NCBI GenBank assembly: GCA_026388095.1
Contig: JAPLKL010000051.1
Coordinates: forward strand, 1 to 64,000
Direction of reading: 5' to 3'
Length of the DNA: 64,000 bases
DNA from: Elusimicrobiota bacterium
GTDB taxonomy: Bacteria > Elusimicrobiota > Elusimicrobia > UBA1565 > UBA9628
Part shown: positions 1-10,211 of the stretch, in pieces
How the letters are laid out: each line of letters begins with the position of its first letter
Position numbering within the stretch: position 1 is the first letter of the stretch
The notes under the pieces: generated by a model
The model's input: only the letters and a program-made list of their open reading frames with translations
Databases searched by the model: none
What the model was told of the DNA's origin: nothing
Made by a program: the position numbers and the translations under genes

Positions 1-126
1 AGGGTCCTTATGCTCGCGGCAGTAGGCGATCTCGTCCTTGGTGAACACCCGGGCCAGGAAACCCGGCGTGCGCCGGATCACCCGGCGGATACGATGCACC
101 TCCACGATGTCGAGCCCGATCTCCAT
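1..126 (-). CDS. acpS: Holo-[acyl-carrier-protein] synthase, N-terminal part (cut by window edge)
   Basis: Only the first 42 codons lie in the window. They read MEIGLDIVEVHRIRRVI and then FLARVFTKDEIAYC, the N-terminal signature of AcpS with its metal-binding Asp in GLDIVE and the VFT-x-E-IAYC block. AcpS transfers 4'-phosphopantetheine from CoA to acyl carrier protein in fatty acid synthesis. The ATG (124-126) starts 6 nt after the stop of the upstream membrane-protein gene. It has no clear Shine-Dalgarno, so translation is probably coupled. Linkage to pdxJ is common in bacteria; here glmS and a small membrane gene lie between them. Confidence 0.88.
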   Translation of the reverse strand, partial: MEIGLDIVEVHRIRRVIRRTPGFLARVFTKDEIAYCREHKDP

Positions 127-132
127 GAGGTG

Positions 133-580
133 TCAGGGCAAGCCGATGAAGCGCAGCCGCACGCCCTGCAGGCCCGCGCCTTCGACGACGGCGAGCATCC
201 TGGTGCAGTGGCCCTTGGGCCCCGTGCGCAGCACGGCCTCGTCGTTGGACCAGACCAACGGCTGCGAAGGTCGCCCTTCCAGGAAGGAGACGTTCGGATC
301 CGGATGGTCCACGCACCAGACCACCGGCTTGCCCACGAAATCCTGCGGCTTGGCCGCGACCTGCTCATAAGTCAGATCGAGCCGGTACGCCAGCGCGGCT
401 TGGGGCGAGAGGGACTTCTGCTCCTCGTGGCGGGCGCGGGCCAAGTCGAAGCGGCCGGCCAGCCAAACGAAAACAGGCTCCCATGGCAGCAGCGCGATCA
501 GGATGCCCACGAGCACTCCCAGCACGAAGGACCGCGTCCCCACGTGCTGAGGCCGGGAGAAGTGCGACCAGGACGGCAGG

Positions 581-597
<17 letters not shown>
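133..597 (-). CDS. Hypothetical single-pass membrane protein between glmS and acpS
   Basis: The protein has 154 residues with a GTG start (595-597) that overlaps the last 17 bases of glmS, so translation is likely coupled. A hydrophobic segment at about residues 23-46 (FVLGVLVGILIALLPWEPVF) acts as a membrane anchor. The remaining ~100 residues form a soluble domain with phrases such as DFVGKPVVWCVDHPDP and two further Cys/His positions. I do not recognise the family. The length and operon position suggest a real gene; the soluble part may lie outside the membrane, but topology is a guess. Confidence 0.7.
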
Positions 598-2446
<1,849 letters not shown>

Positions 2447-2450
2447 GAGC

Positions 2451-3173
2451 CTAGCTCAGAAGCAGCTTCATCTCCAGAACGGCGGTCTTAAGACCAACGA
2501 AAACCGAGCGGGCGATGATGGAGAAGCCGATGTTGAGCGCCCCCAGCCTCGGGATCCGGGCGATCGGGCGCACGTTGTGGTAGTCGAGGCCATGCCCCGC
2601 GTGCAGCACCAGACCCATCTCGTCGGCCAGATAACCGGCCAGCTCGAGCCGCTCCAGCTCGGCCGAGCGCCGGTGCTTGCCCTTGGCCTCGGCGTAGGCC
2701 GCGGTGCACAGCTCGACGGCGTCCGCGCCCAGGGACTTGGCCACGCGCACGCTGGCCGCCTCAGGGTCGATGAAGAGGCTGACCTCGATGCCGGCCTTCT
2801 TGAGCCTGGCGATGGCCTGGCCCACGGCCTTGGCCTGGGTCTTGAGGTTGAGGCCGCCCTGGGTCGTCACCTCGCGGGGGCCCTCCGGGACGATGCAGAC
2901 CGAGTCCGGCTTGGCCCGCAAGGCGAGGGCGACGACCTCCGGGACGGCCGCCATCTCGAGGTGCGTCTCGCCCTTCAGCTCGCAGAGCTTGAAGAGGTCC
3001 GCGTCCTGGATGTGCCGGCGGTCCTGGCGCAGGTGGCAGACGATCAGGTCGGCTCCCGCCTGCCGGCAGACCTGGGCCGCGGCGACCGGGTCGGGATCCA
3101 CGTCCCGGCGCGCCTGGCGCAGGGTGGCGATATGGTCGATGTTGACTCCGAGCTTCACAGCGTTGGTCTTCAT
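2451..3173 (-). CDS. pdxJ: Pyridoxine 5'-phosphate synthase
   Basis: The 240-residue TIM-barrel enzyme condenses 1-deoxy-D-xylulose-5-phosphate with 3-amino-2-oxopropyl phosphate to pyridoxine phosphate. Family signatures are LGVNIDHIATLRQAR near the N-terminus, HLRQDRRHIQD at about residue 47, and REVTTQGGLNL. The ATG overlaps the glmM stop as ATGA, which indicates translational coupling. The length matches the family. PdxJ supplies the PLP vitamer; a link between PLP synthesis and the amino-sugar genes around it is not obvious, though pdxJ-acpS linkage is widespread. Confidence 0.97.
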   Translation of the reverse strand: MKTNAVKLGVNIDHIATLRQARRDVDPDPVAAAQVCRQAGADLIVCHLRQDRRHIQDADLFKLCELKGETHLEMAAVPEVVALALRAKPDSVCIVPEGPREVTTQGGLNLKTQAKAVGQAIARLKKAGIEVSLFIDPEAASVRVAKSLGADAVELCTAAYAEAKGKHRRSAELERLELAGYLADEMGLVLHAGHGLDYHNVRPIARIPRLGALNIGFSIIARSVFVGLKTAVLEMKLLLS

Positions 3174-4540
3174 AGGGTCGACTCCTGTTGGCCCGTCTCG
3201 TCGAGGTAAGCGTACGCCAACTGTCGGGCCATGATTGCGATGCGGGGGCGGCTGGGGCCCTCGATCATGATGCGCAGCAAGGGTTCCGTCCCGGAATATC
3301 TGAGGAAGACCCGCCCCTCGCCCTTGAGCGTCCGCTCGCAGCGGCCCACCAAAGCATTGAGGTGCGGCAGCCTATCCAGCGGCACCTTGCGCTCCACAGA
3401 GAGGTTCTTTATGAGCTGAGGCATGGGGCGGTAGAGCTTGCGGTAGGCGCTCAAGCGCCCGTCGGACTCGCGCAGGGCGGCCAGAGTCTGCAGGGCGGTC
3501 AGGATGCCGTCTCCGGTCGAGGCGAACGCGCGGAAGATGATGTGCCCCGAAGCCTCGCCGCCGAGACTCAGGTCCTCGGCCTCTATCGCCTCGGTCACGT
3601 TACGGTCCCCGACCGGGACCGACTCCACGGAGATGCCGCGGCGCTCCAAGAACCGGACCAGCCCGAAATTGGACATGACCGTGAGCACGACCTTGGAGCC
3701 GCGCAGCAGCCCCAGGCGGTGCAGGCGCAAGGCGGAAAGGCAGACGAGGTTGTCGCCGTCGAGGAGATGGCCCTTCTCATCGGCGAAGATGGCGCGGTCC
3801 GCGTCGCCGTCGAAGCAGATCCCGCAGTCGGCGCGCAGGCGCCGGACCGCGGCCTGCATGCGCTGCGGATACAGCGCCCCGCAGCCCAAGTTGATGTTGC
3901 GGCCGTCCGGGCCGCAGCCCAAAGTCAGGACTCGCGCTCCCAGACCAGCGAAGAGCGGCGGCGCGATGCGGGTGGCCGCCCCGTTGGCGCAATCCAGCAC
4001 GACGCGCAGGCCCGAGAGGTCCTCCGTCGCGGGGAAGGTGCTGCGCAGGAAGTCCTCGTAGCGCCGCACGAGGGCCCGCCCGTCCTCGGCCCGGACGCCG
4101 CGCCGCCGTGGACGGGCCCGACCCTCGGGCGAGAGGCCCGCCTCGACCTCTTCCTCTAGCGCCGGGGACATCTTGTAGCCGTCGCTGGTGAAGAACTTGA
4201 TGCCGTTGAACTTGGCCGGGTTGTGGCTGGCGGAGACCACGGCTCCGCAGAGGGCTCCCGTGCGGGGAGTCAGGTAGGCGACCGCGGGCGTGGGAACCAC
4301 TCCCAGATCCAAAGACCGGCAGCCGGCCGCGGCGAAGCCCTCCACCAGCCAGCGGCCCAGGGCCGGGCCCGAGCCGCGCGTGTCCCGGCCCATGAGCACT
4401 ATGGGCCGCGCCCCGTTGCGCGAGCCCCGCGCCAGGAGCAGCCGCGCCGCGGTCTCCGCGATCTCGGCCACCGTGCCTTCGTCCAGGGGATAACGGCCCG
4501 GGATGCCCCGCACGCCGTCGGTCCCGAAGAGATGGGGCAT
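3170..4540 (-). CDS. glmM: Phosphoglucosamine mutase
   Basis: The 456-residue protein converts glucosamine-6-phosphate to glucosamine-1-phosphate for UDP-GlcNAc and hence peptidoglycan. It starts LFGTDGVRGI. The phosphoserine loop is VSASHNPAKFNGIKFF, the metal-binding loop is DGDADRAIF, the sugar-binding loop is GEASGHIIF, and the C-terminal phosphate-binding loop is RYSGTEPLLR. All four alpha-D-phosphohexomutase domains are present at normal length. It begins 3 nt after folP, a pairing seen in many bacteria, and its stop overlaps the pdxJ start. Confidence 0.97.
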   Translation of the reverse strand: MPHLFGTDGVRGIPGRYPLDEGTVAEIAETAARLLLARGSRNGARPIVLMGRDTRGSGPALGRWLVEGFAAAGCRSLDLGVVPTPAVAYLTPRTGALCGAVVSASHNPAKFNGIKFFTSDGYKMSPALEEEVEAGLSPEGRARPRRRGVRAEDGRALVRRYEDFLRSTFPATEDLSGLRVVLDCANGAATRIAPPLFAGLGARVLTLGCGPDGRNINLGCGALYPQRMQAAVRRLRADCGICFDGDADRAIFADEKGHLLDGDNLVCLSALRLHRLGLLRGSKVVLTVMSNFGLVRFLERRGISVESVPVGDRNVTEAIEAEDLSLGGEASGHIIFRAFASTGDGILTALQTLAALRESDGRLSAYRKLYRPMPQLIKNLSVERKVPLDRLPHLNALVGRCERTLKGEGRVFLRYSGTEPLLRIMIEGPSRPRIAIMARQLAYAYLDETGQQESTL

Positions 4541-4542
4541 GT

Positions 4543-5388
4543 CTAGACCGCCCCCAGGATGGCGTCGAGAGCGGCCAGGGCCCGCCTGGTGGCCCGCACA
4601 TCGTGCACGCGCAGGACCCTCACCCCCTGCAAGGCGGCCCAGCAGGCGGCGGCCAGCGACCCTTCCAGCCGGTCCTGGGGGCCGGAATCCGCGGTCACCC
4701 GCCCCAGGAAGGACTTGCGCGAGACGCCTAAGACCAGGGGGCCGAGCCCCGATAGCTCCCGCAGATGCTTGAGCAAAGAGAGATTGTGGTCAAGATCCTT
4801 GCCGAAGCCGATGCCCGGATCGAACAGGACCCGCGCCGGGTCGCCGCCCACCAGACGGAAGGCCTCGCGCCGCTCGGCCAGAAAAGCCTTGACCTCGCCC
4901 ACCACGTCGCCGTACTGCGGAGCGTCCTGCATGGTCCTGGGCGAGTCCCCGCCGCGGTGCATGAGGATGACGGCCGGCGCGGCCTTCGCCGCCTCGGCCA
5001 TGGCCGGGTCGCCGCGCAAGGCGGAGACGTCGTTGAGGATCATGGCCCCCGCGGCCAAGCACTCGCGCGCCACACGCGCCTTGTCCGTATCGATGGACAG
5101 CGGCGCCGTCACCCGGCCGGCCAGGGACTCGAAGACCGGGACGGTGCGCGCCAGCTCCTCCTCGACCGCGACGGGGTCCGAGCCCGGCCGCGTGGACTGT
5201 CCGCCGATATCCACCAGGTCGGCTCCGGCCTCGACTTGGCGCAGGACCTCGTCGGCCGCCACCCCGGTCTTGAAGCGGCTGCCGGCATAGAAGGAATCCG
5301 GCGTCACGTTCACGATGCCCATGACCAAGGGGCTGCGGCTAGGCCGCTTAAGGAGCGCCCAAAAATCCTGTTCCGATGTCTTCGGCAT
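4543..5388 (-). CDS. folP: Dihydropteroate synthase
   Basis: The enzyme joins p-aminobenzoate to dihydropterin pyrophosphate in folate synthesis. It carries VMGIVNVTPDSFYAG and VDIGGQSTRPGSD, the two pterin/PABA-binding loops, plus NDVSALRGD, LFDPGIGFGKD and LGVSRKSFLGR. I chose the ATG at 5386-5388 (MPKTSEQDF), just after the ftsH stop. An upstream in-frame ATG at 5436 would add 16 non-conserved residues overlapping ftsH. The chosen start lies in one arm of an 8-bp inverted repeat, so initiation may depend on ribosomes arriving from ftsH. Confidence 0.95.
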   Translation of the reverse strand: MPKTSEQDFWALLKRPSRSPLVMGIVNVTPDSFYAGSRFKTGVAADEVLRQVEAGADLVDIGGQSTRPGSDPVAVEEELARTVPVFESLAGRVTAPLSIDTDKARVARECLAAGAMILNDVSALRGDPAMAEAAKAAPAVILMHRGGDSPRTMQDAPQYGDVVGEVKAFLAERREAFRLVGGDPARVLFDPGIGFGKDLDHNLSLLKHLRELSGLGPLVLGVSRKSFLGRVTADSGPQDRLEGSLAAACWAALQGVRVLRVHDVRATRRALAALDAILGAV

Positions 5389-5393
5389 CGGAA
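5371..5393 (-). promoter_or_regulatory. Inverted repeat covering the folP start codon
   Basis: Positions 5371-5378 and 5386-5393 are a perfect 8-bp inverted repeat with a 7-nt loop. On the mRNA strand the folP ATG lies within the 5' arm of the predicted stem. Such a hairpin would hide the start until a ribosome finishing ftsH opens it, giving translational coupling. This reading is inferred from sequence symmetry only. Confidence 0.45.
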
Positions 5394-5398
5394 CTCGC

Positions 5399-7204
5399 TT
5401 AAGCGGCGGCGCCTTGGAACAGGACATCGATCTCATCTCCGGAAAGGAACTCCACCTCTATGAGCCTGGCGGCCAGGACATCAAGCTTCTTGCGGTTCGC
5501 CGTCAGCAACTCCCGGGCCTTGGAGTGGGCCTCCATCACGATGCGCTTGACCTCGGAGTCGACGAGCTCGGCCGTGCTCTCCGAATAGCCGGCGCCCTGG
5601 GAGATATCGCGGCCCAGGAAGATCTCGCGGTCCGGCTCCTTAAGCGAGAGCGGGCCGACCTTGTCGCTCATGCCGAACTCCGTGACCATCCGGATGGCGT
5701 AGGCCGAGGCCTTGGACAGATCGTCGGCCGCGCCCGTGGTCATCTCGGAGAAGGCCAGCTCCTCGGCGCAGCGGCCGCCCAGGAGCACGGCCAGGCGGTT
5801 GAGGATGTCGCTGCGGGAGGTCAAGTGCTTGTCCTCCTTGGGCAGCTGCAGGGTGTAGCCCAAGGCGTGGCCGCGGGAGACGATGGAGACCTTGTGCACC
5901 GGGTCGGTGGCGGGCAGGAGCTTGGCGACCACCGCGTGGCCGGACTCATGGTAGGCCACGATCTTCTTCTCGGCGTCGGACATGATGCGCGACTTGCGCT
6001 GGGGGCCGGCCACCACGCGCTCGATGGACTCCTCGAGGTCGGCGAGCTCGACGCCGGTCTTGTTCTTGCGCGCGGCCAGCAGGGCCGACTCGTTGATCAC
6101 GTTGGCCAGGTCCGCGCCGGAGAAGCCGGGCGTGCGCCGCGCGATGACCGAGAGGTCCGCGTCCGGGCCCATCTTGATCTTGCGCGCGTGCACCTTGAGG
6201 ATCTCCTCGCGGCCCTTGAGGTGCGGCAGGGGGATGGCGATCTGCCGGTCGAAGCGGCCGGGCCGCAGCAGGGCCGGGTCGATGACGTCCGGCCGGTTGG
6301 TGGCCGCGATGAGCACGACGCCCTGGTTCTGCTCGAAGCCGTCGAGCTCGATGAGCAGCTGGTTCAAGGTCTGCTCGCGCTCGTCGTGCCCGCCCCCGAT
6401 GCCGGCGAAGCGGTGGCGGCCGACCGCGTCGAGCTCGTCGACGAAGATCACGGCCGGGGCGGCCTTCTTGGCCTGGTCGAAGAGGTCGCGCACGCGGGAA
6501 GCGCCCACGCCCACGAACATCTCCACGAACTCCGAGGCCGAGGCCGAGAAGAAGGGCACGCCGGCCTCGCCGGCCACGGCCCGCGCCAGAAGGGTCTTGC
6601 CGGTCCCCGGCGCGCCGAAGAGCAGCACGCCGCGGGGCATCTTGCCGCCGAGCTTCTCGAACTTCTCCGGGCTCTTGAGGAACTCCACGATCTCCTGGAG
6701 CTCCTCCTTGGACTCGTCGCAGCCGGCCACGTCCGCGAAGGTGGTCTCCTTCTTCTTGTCGTCTATGCGCCGGGCCTTGCTGCGGCCGAAGGAGAGGGCC
6801 TGCTTGCCCCCCACCTGGACCTGGCGGATGACGAAGAACCACCAGAGCGCGAACAGCAGCAGGATCCAGCCGACGTTGACCAGCAGGCCCGTCAGCCAGC
6901 TGCGGTCCGGCTCGCCCTGAAAGATCTGGACCTTGTTGGTCTCCAGGTCCTCGACCAGCTTGGTGTCGGGCATGGGCAGGGTCCGGAAGTGCTCGGCCTG
7001 CCCGTTCTCCGCCTTGAAATCCCCGCGGATGAGGTCGGGCCGCACCTTGACGTCCGTCACCAGGCCCTGGCGGAGCTTGGCCTTGAAGACGGAGTAGGGG
7101 ATCTCCGTCTCGGTCTGAGGGCCTTTGAGGTTCTGGAAGAGGGCGATGAGCAGGACGAAAGCCAGGACCCATATCATGAGCTGCTTGATGTTCTTATTTT
7201 CCAC
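5399..7204 (-). CDS. ftsH: ATP-dependent zinc metalloprotease FtsH
   Basis: This is the membrane-anchored AAA+ protease for quality control of membrane and regulatory proteins. The chosen GTG start (7204) gives 601 residues and has GGGGTG 7 nt upstream; an ATG at 7222 is also possible. Two transmembrane segments lie at about residues 9-25 and 105-127 and flank a periplasmic domain. The AAA module has Walker A GAPGTGKT (about 197-204), Walker [12 protein letters not shown] and second region of homology [20 protein letters not shown]. The zinc site is HESGH at about 419. The start overlaps the hpt stop; hpt-ftsH adjacency is widely conserved. Confidence 0.97.
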   Translation of the reverse strand: MENKNIKQLMIWVLAFVLLIALFQNLKGPQTETEIPYSVFKAKLRQGLVTDVKVRPDLIRGDFKAENGQAEHFRTLPMPDTKLVEDLETNKVQIFQGEPDRSWLTGLLVNVGWILLLFALWWFFVIRQVQVGGKQALSFGRSKARRIDDKKKETTFADVAGCDESKEELQEIVEFLKSPEKFEKLGGKMPRGVLLFGAPGTGKTLLARAVAGEAGVPFFSASASEFVEMFVGVGASRVRDLFDQAKKAAPAVIFVDELDAVGRHRFAGIGGGHDEREQTLNQLLIELDGFEQNQGVVLIAATNRPDVIDPALLRPGRFDRQIAIPLPHLKGREEILKVHARKIKMGPDADLSVIARRTPGFSGADLANVINESALLAARKNKTGVELADLEESIERVVAGPQRKSRIMSDAEKKIVAYHESGHAVVAKLLPATDPVHKVSIVSRGHALGYTLQLPKEDKHLTSRSDILNRLAVLLGGRCAEELAFSEMTTGAADDLSKASAYAIRMVTEFGMSDKVGPLSLKEPDREIFLGRDISQGAGYSESTAELVDSEVKRIVMEAHSKARELLTANRKKLDVLAARLIEVEFLSGDEIDVLFQGAAA

Positions 7205-7742
7205 TCTTGAGCACCCCGACATAAGGCAGGTTGCGGTACTTCTCGTTGTAATCGAGACCGTAGCCGATCACGAACTCGTTGGCGATGGGGAAGCCCACGT
7301 ACTTGGCCGTCACGGCGATCTTGCGGCAGTCCGGCTTGTCCAGGAGAGTGCAGACCTCCAAGGACCGCGGGCCGCGGTTCTTGAGGCTGTCGAGCAGGTA
7401 GTGCAGAGTCAGGCCCGAATCCATGATGTCCTCGACGATGATGAGGTCCTTGCCCGCGGCGCTCTCGCGCAGGTCCAGGAGCATGCGCACCTCTCCGGTC
7501 GAACCCCGCCCGGAGTAGGACGAGACGCTGAGGAAGTCCACGGAGCAGTCCAAGGTGATGGAGCGCAGCAGGTCGCCCAGGAATACGACCGAGCCCTTGA
7601 GTATGCCGAGCAAGGTCGGATGGCGGCCCGCATAGTCGCGGGATATCTCCGCCCCCAGCTCGCGCACGCGCTTGCGCAGGGCGGCCGGGTCGATAAGGAC
7701 CTTCTCCACGTCCGGATGAATGGGACTGGGTCTGTCCGTCAT
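7194..7742 (-). CDS. hpt: Hypoxanthine (hypoxanthine-guanine) phosphoribosyltransferase
   Basis: This purine salvage enzyme forms IMP or GMP from base and PRPP. Motifs are LLGILKGSVVFLGDL, the flexible-loop SVSSYSG, and the PRPP-binding IIVEDIMDSGLTL. It ends with the family-typical GLDYNEKYRNLPYVGVL. The ATG at 7740-7742 gives 182 residues of normal length; an in-frame ATG at 7775 would add 11 residues that look non-conserved. It is the first gene of the eight-gene minus-strand operon and is divergent from the hybrid kinase. Confidence 0.95.
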   Translation of the reverse strand: MTDRPSPIHPDVEKVLIDPAALRKRVRELGAEISRDYAGRHPTLLGILKGSVVFLGDLLRSITLDCSVDFLSVSSYSGRGSTGEVRMLLDLRESAAGKDLIIVEDIMDSGLTLHYLLDSLKNRGPRSLEVCTLLDKPDCRKIAVTAKYVGFPIANEFVIGYGLDYNEKYRNLPYVGVLKSGK

Positions 7743-7755
7743 TATAGAGGATTGG

Positions 7756-7772
7756 CCCCTGGAAGCAGGGGG
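7756..7772. repeat. Short inverted repeat in the hpt / kinase divergent region
   Basis: CCCCTG and CAGGGG form a 6-bp inverted repeat around a 4-nt loop between two divergent genes. It could be an operator or a hairpin in the hpt leader. There is no T-run, so it does not look like a terminator. Confidence 0.3.
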
Positions 7773-7789
7773 CATTTAGAATAACTTTA

Positions 7790-7825
7790 TTGCACCGTCG
7801 AATCAAGGGTGGTAGAATACAGGCC
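7790..7825 (+). promoter_or_regulatory. Promoter of the hybrid histidine kinase (leaderless type)
   Basis: TTGCAC (7790-7795), a 17-nt spacer and TAGAAT (7813-7818) resemble a housekeeping sigma promoter. Only 7 nt separate the -10 hexamer from the ATG at 7826, so transcription is expected to start at or next to the start codon. Confidence 0.6.
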
Positions 7826-9370
7826 ATGAACCTGAAAGTGGAATCCCTCGCGGTCCTCATCGTGGACCGCGACGAGCGAGACCGCGCCGAGCTCCAGGGC
7901 CGTCTCCAGGCCGCCCCCGGCTGGTCCTTGACCATCGGCCAGGCCGCAGACTTCGCGGCCGCCACGACGGCCTTGAAGGAACGCAGTTATGATCTGGTCT
8001 TCCTGGCCCGGCGCCTGCCGGAAGGAGAATGTCTGCCTCTGCTGGACCGGGTCCGCCAGCTCCATCCCAAGTCCGCGGTCATCGTCACCAGCGCCGAGCC
8101 CGACACGGCCTGGGCGGTGTCGGCCATGAAGAAAGGCGCCTTGGACTGCCTGGTCCGGGGGGACCTGCCCCGCACCGATTTCGGCCCCATCCTGAGCCGC
8201 CTCGTGGAGACCCGCAACCTGGTCAACCAGAACATGGAATTGCGCCAGGTCAACCAGATGAAGAACGAATTCATCGCCAACGTCTCCCACGAGCTGCGCG
8301 CGCCGCTGACCGTGATCCTCGGCTACGCGCACAGCCTTCAGGACGGGACATTGGGGGACCTCACGGCCGAGCAGAGGAAAGCCGCGGAGTCCATCGCCGC
8401 GCGCTCCCGAGAGCTGCTCGCCACCCTCAACCAGATCCTGCGCGCGCGAGAGACCTTGGAGGGACGCCAGCTCGCGACCCTCAAGCCCACGGACTTGCGC
8501 GAGCTCTGGCGGGACTGCGCCCAGAGAGCCGCCAAGGACCTGGAGCGCAAGGAGCTGCGCCTGGAGTTGGCCCTGCCCCAGAGCCCCGTCTGGGTCATGG
8601 CCGACGCCGCCGCCTTCGTTGAAGTCTGCGCCAATCTCTTCTCCAACGCGATCAAATTCAGCCCCAAGGGCGGCCTCATCCGGCTGGCCGTGGGCGCCTC
8701 CGAGGGCCGCGCCTGGATGATGCTGGAGGACCAGGGGCCCGGCATCCCCCCGGAGCTCCTGCCGCACATCTTCGAAGATTTCGCCACCGCCGCCACGCGC
8801 GGGCCAACCAGGCGCCGGACCGGTCTGGGCTTGGGATTGGCCATCTCCCGGCAGACCGTGGAGCTGCACGGAGGCAGCATCTGGCTGGAGTCCCCGCAGC
8901 CCGGCCAGGGCTGCACCGCCCATGTGGATCTGCCGCTGACCCAGCCCGAGGCCCCGGAAACCGTGGTGGCCCAGGCCGCGCCCGTGGAGAAGAAGCGGGT
9001 GCTCATCGTGGAAGACAATCCCGACATCATCGAGATCATCAAGCTCTTCGTCGCCGCCATCAGCGACAACCTGGAGCTGGCCATGGCCAACTCGGGCTTC
9101 GAGGCCCTGGAGAGCATCCAGAACCAGGTCCCGCACCTCATCATCTTGGACATCATGATGCCGGGCATGAGCGGGCTGGAGCTCCTGGACAGGCTGCGCC
9201 GGGTCCCGGAGTCCAGCCGCATCCCGGTGCTGGTCCTGACCGGCTACGTCGACGCCGCGCAGCGGGCCCGCGACGCTGGGGCTCAAGAGGTCCTCGTCAA
9301 GCCGTTCGACCGCAAGGTCTTCGTCGCCAAGGTCCTGGAGTTGCTTCAGAAGGCCGATACCGCACACTAG
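7826..9370 (+). CDS. Hybrid sensor: pseudo-receiver, histidine kinase and C-terminal receiver
   Basis: The 514-residue soluble signalling protein has no membrane segment. Residues ~1-120 are receiver-like ([21 protein letters not shown]), but the phospho-acceptor position reads FLARRLP, so the Asp is missing. A HisKA domain follows with His155 in [10 protein letters not shown]. The HATPase_c domain has [17 protein letters not shown] and [12 protein letters not shown] second, intact receiver (about 388-510) has LIVEDNPD, Asp442 in LDIMMPG, LTGY and VKPFD. It probably senses through the degenerate receiver or a partner protein and phosphorylates its own C-terminal receiver. The macrodomain gene starts 1 nt later, which suggests one transcript. 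Confidence 0.9.
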   Translation: MNLKVESLAVLIVDRDERDRAELQGRLQAAPGWSLTIGQAADFAAATTALKERSYDLVFLARRLPEGECLPLLDRVRQLHPKSAVIVTSAEPDTAWAVSAMKKGALDCLVRGDLPRTDFGPILSRLVETRNLVNQNMELRQVNQMKNEFIANVSHELRAPLTVILGYAHSLQDGTLGDLTAEQRKAAESIAARSRELLATLNQILRARETLEGRQLATLKPTDLRELWRDCAQRAAKDLERKELRLELALPQSPVWVMADAAAFVEVCANLFSNAIKFSPKGGLIRLAVGASEGRAWMMLEDQGPGIPPELLPHIFEDFATAATRGPTRRRTGLGLGLAISRQTVELHGGSIWLESPQPGQGCTAHVDLPLTQPEAPETVVAQAAPVEKKRVLIVEDNPDIIEIIKLFVAAISDNLELAMANSGFEALESIQNQVPHLIILDIMMPGMSGLELLDRLRRVPESSRIPVLVLTGYVDAAQRARDAGAQEVLVKPFDRKVFVAKVLELLQKADTAH

Positions 9371-9371
9371 G

Positions 9372-9938
9372 ATGCCCGCCGAGCTCGCCGTAGGAGCGGC
9401 CCGCATCCGGCTCATGCCCGGGGACATCACCAAAGTCCCGGCGGACGCCGTGGTCAACGCTGCGAACTCGCGCTTGGCGGGCGGCGGGGGCGTGGACGGC
9501 GCCATCCACTGCGCGGGCGGGCCGTCCATCATGGCGGAACTCGACCGCGTCCGCCCCCGGGGAGGCTGCCCCGCGGGCAGCGCGGTCGCGACCGGCGCCG
9601 GGGCCCTGGCCGCCAAGTGGGTCATCCACGCCGTGGGCCCGGTCTGGCGCGGCGGAGGCGGCAAGGAGGCGGATCTGCTGGCCAGCGCCTACCGGACCAG
9701 CCTCGCGCTGGCCGCCGAACGCGGCGCTAGGACCGTCGCCTTCCCCTCCATATCGACCGGGGTCTACGGCTATCCGGTGGACCAAGCCGCGGCCGTGGCC
9801 CTGCGCGCAGTGGCCGATTTCCTGGCGGCAGGAGCCGGCTCTATCGGGGAAGCGGTGTTCGTGCTCTTCGACCCCGGCACTTATTCCGCCTATGCGGCCG
9901 CGCTCGACGGCCTGGCCAAGGATCTGAACCGAAGATGA
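9372..9938 (+). CDS. Macrodomain protein (O-acetyl-ADP-ribose deacetylase type)
   Basis: The 188-residue single-domain protein has the MacroD/YmdB signatures [45 protein letters not shown] and [12 protein letters not shown]. These form the ADP-ribose pocket and the catalytic loop. The family removes acetyl from O-acetyl-ADP-ribose or ADP-ribose from proteins and acts in the cytosol. It starts directly after the kinase stop and overlaps the next membrane gene by 4 nt (ATGATGA), so it sits mid-operon. The specific substrate cannot be told from sequence. Confidence 0.93.
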   Translation: MPAELAVGAARIRLMPGDITKVPADAVVNAANSRLAGGGGVDGAIHCAGGPSIMAELDRVRPRGGCPAGSAVATGAGALAAKWVIHAVGPVWRGGGGKEADLLASAYRTSLALAAERGARTVAFPSISTGVYGYPVDQAAAVALRAVADFLAAGAGSIGEAVFVLFDPGTYSAYAAALDGLAKDLNRR

Positions 9939-10201
9939 TGAAAGTGCTGTGGGAAGCCTTCGCGGCCGTGTTCGTGGCCGAATTCGGGGACAAGACCCAA
10001 CTGGTCGCGGTCACCATGACGGCATCGACCAAGAAGCCCTGGGCGGTGTTCCTGGGCGCGAGCCTGGCCATGACCGCGGTGACCGCCATCGGGGTGCTCT
10101 TCGGCCAGGTCGCGGCGCGCTTCGTGCCGCCGGAGACGATGCACCGCATCGCGGCCACGGCCTTCATCGCCATCGGCGTGTGGATGTGGGTCAAACCCTG
10201 A
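9935..10201 (+). CDS. Half-size UPF0016/GDT1-family transporter
   Basis: This 88-residue, three-helix protein has the family hallmark EFGDKTQL at residues ~16-23. Members export Mn2+ (MneA-type) or exchange Ca2+/Mn2+. Usual members have two such repeats in about 190-200 residues; this one holds a single repeat and would need to dimerise. The last residues ([12 protein letters not shown]) are complete, so it does not look truncated. The start overlaps the macrodomain stop. The ddl gene begins 11 nt downstream. Confidence 0.87.
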   Translation: MMKVLWEAFAAVFVAEFGDKTQLVAVTMTASTKKPWAVFLGASLAMTAVTAIGVLFGQVAARFVPPETMHRIAATAFIAIGVWMWVKP

Positions 10202-10211
10202 GGAGGTCATC

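Noticed and set aside
7741-7746. TATAAT on the minus strand overlapping the hpt ATG
   Set aside because: A transcript from it would begin inside hpt, after the start codon. A TTGATT-N17-TATTCT pair just upstream is an alternative but weak, so I did not annotate an hpt promoter.
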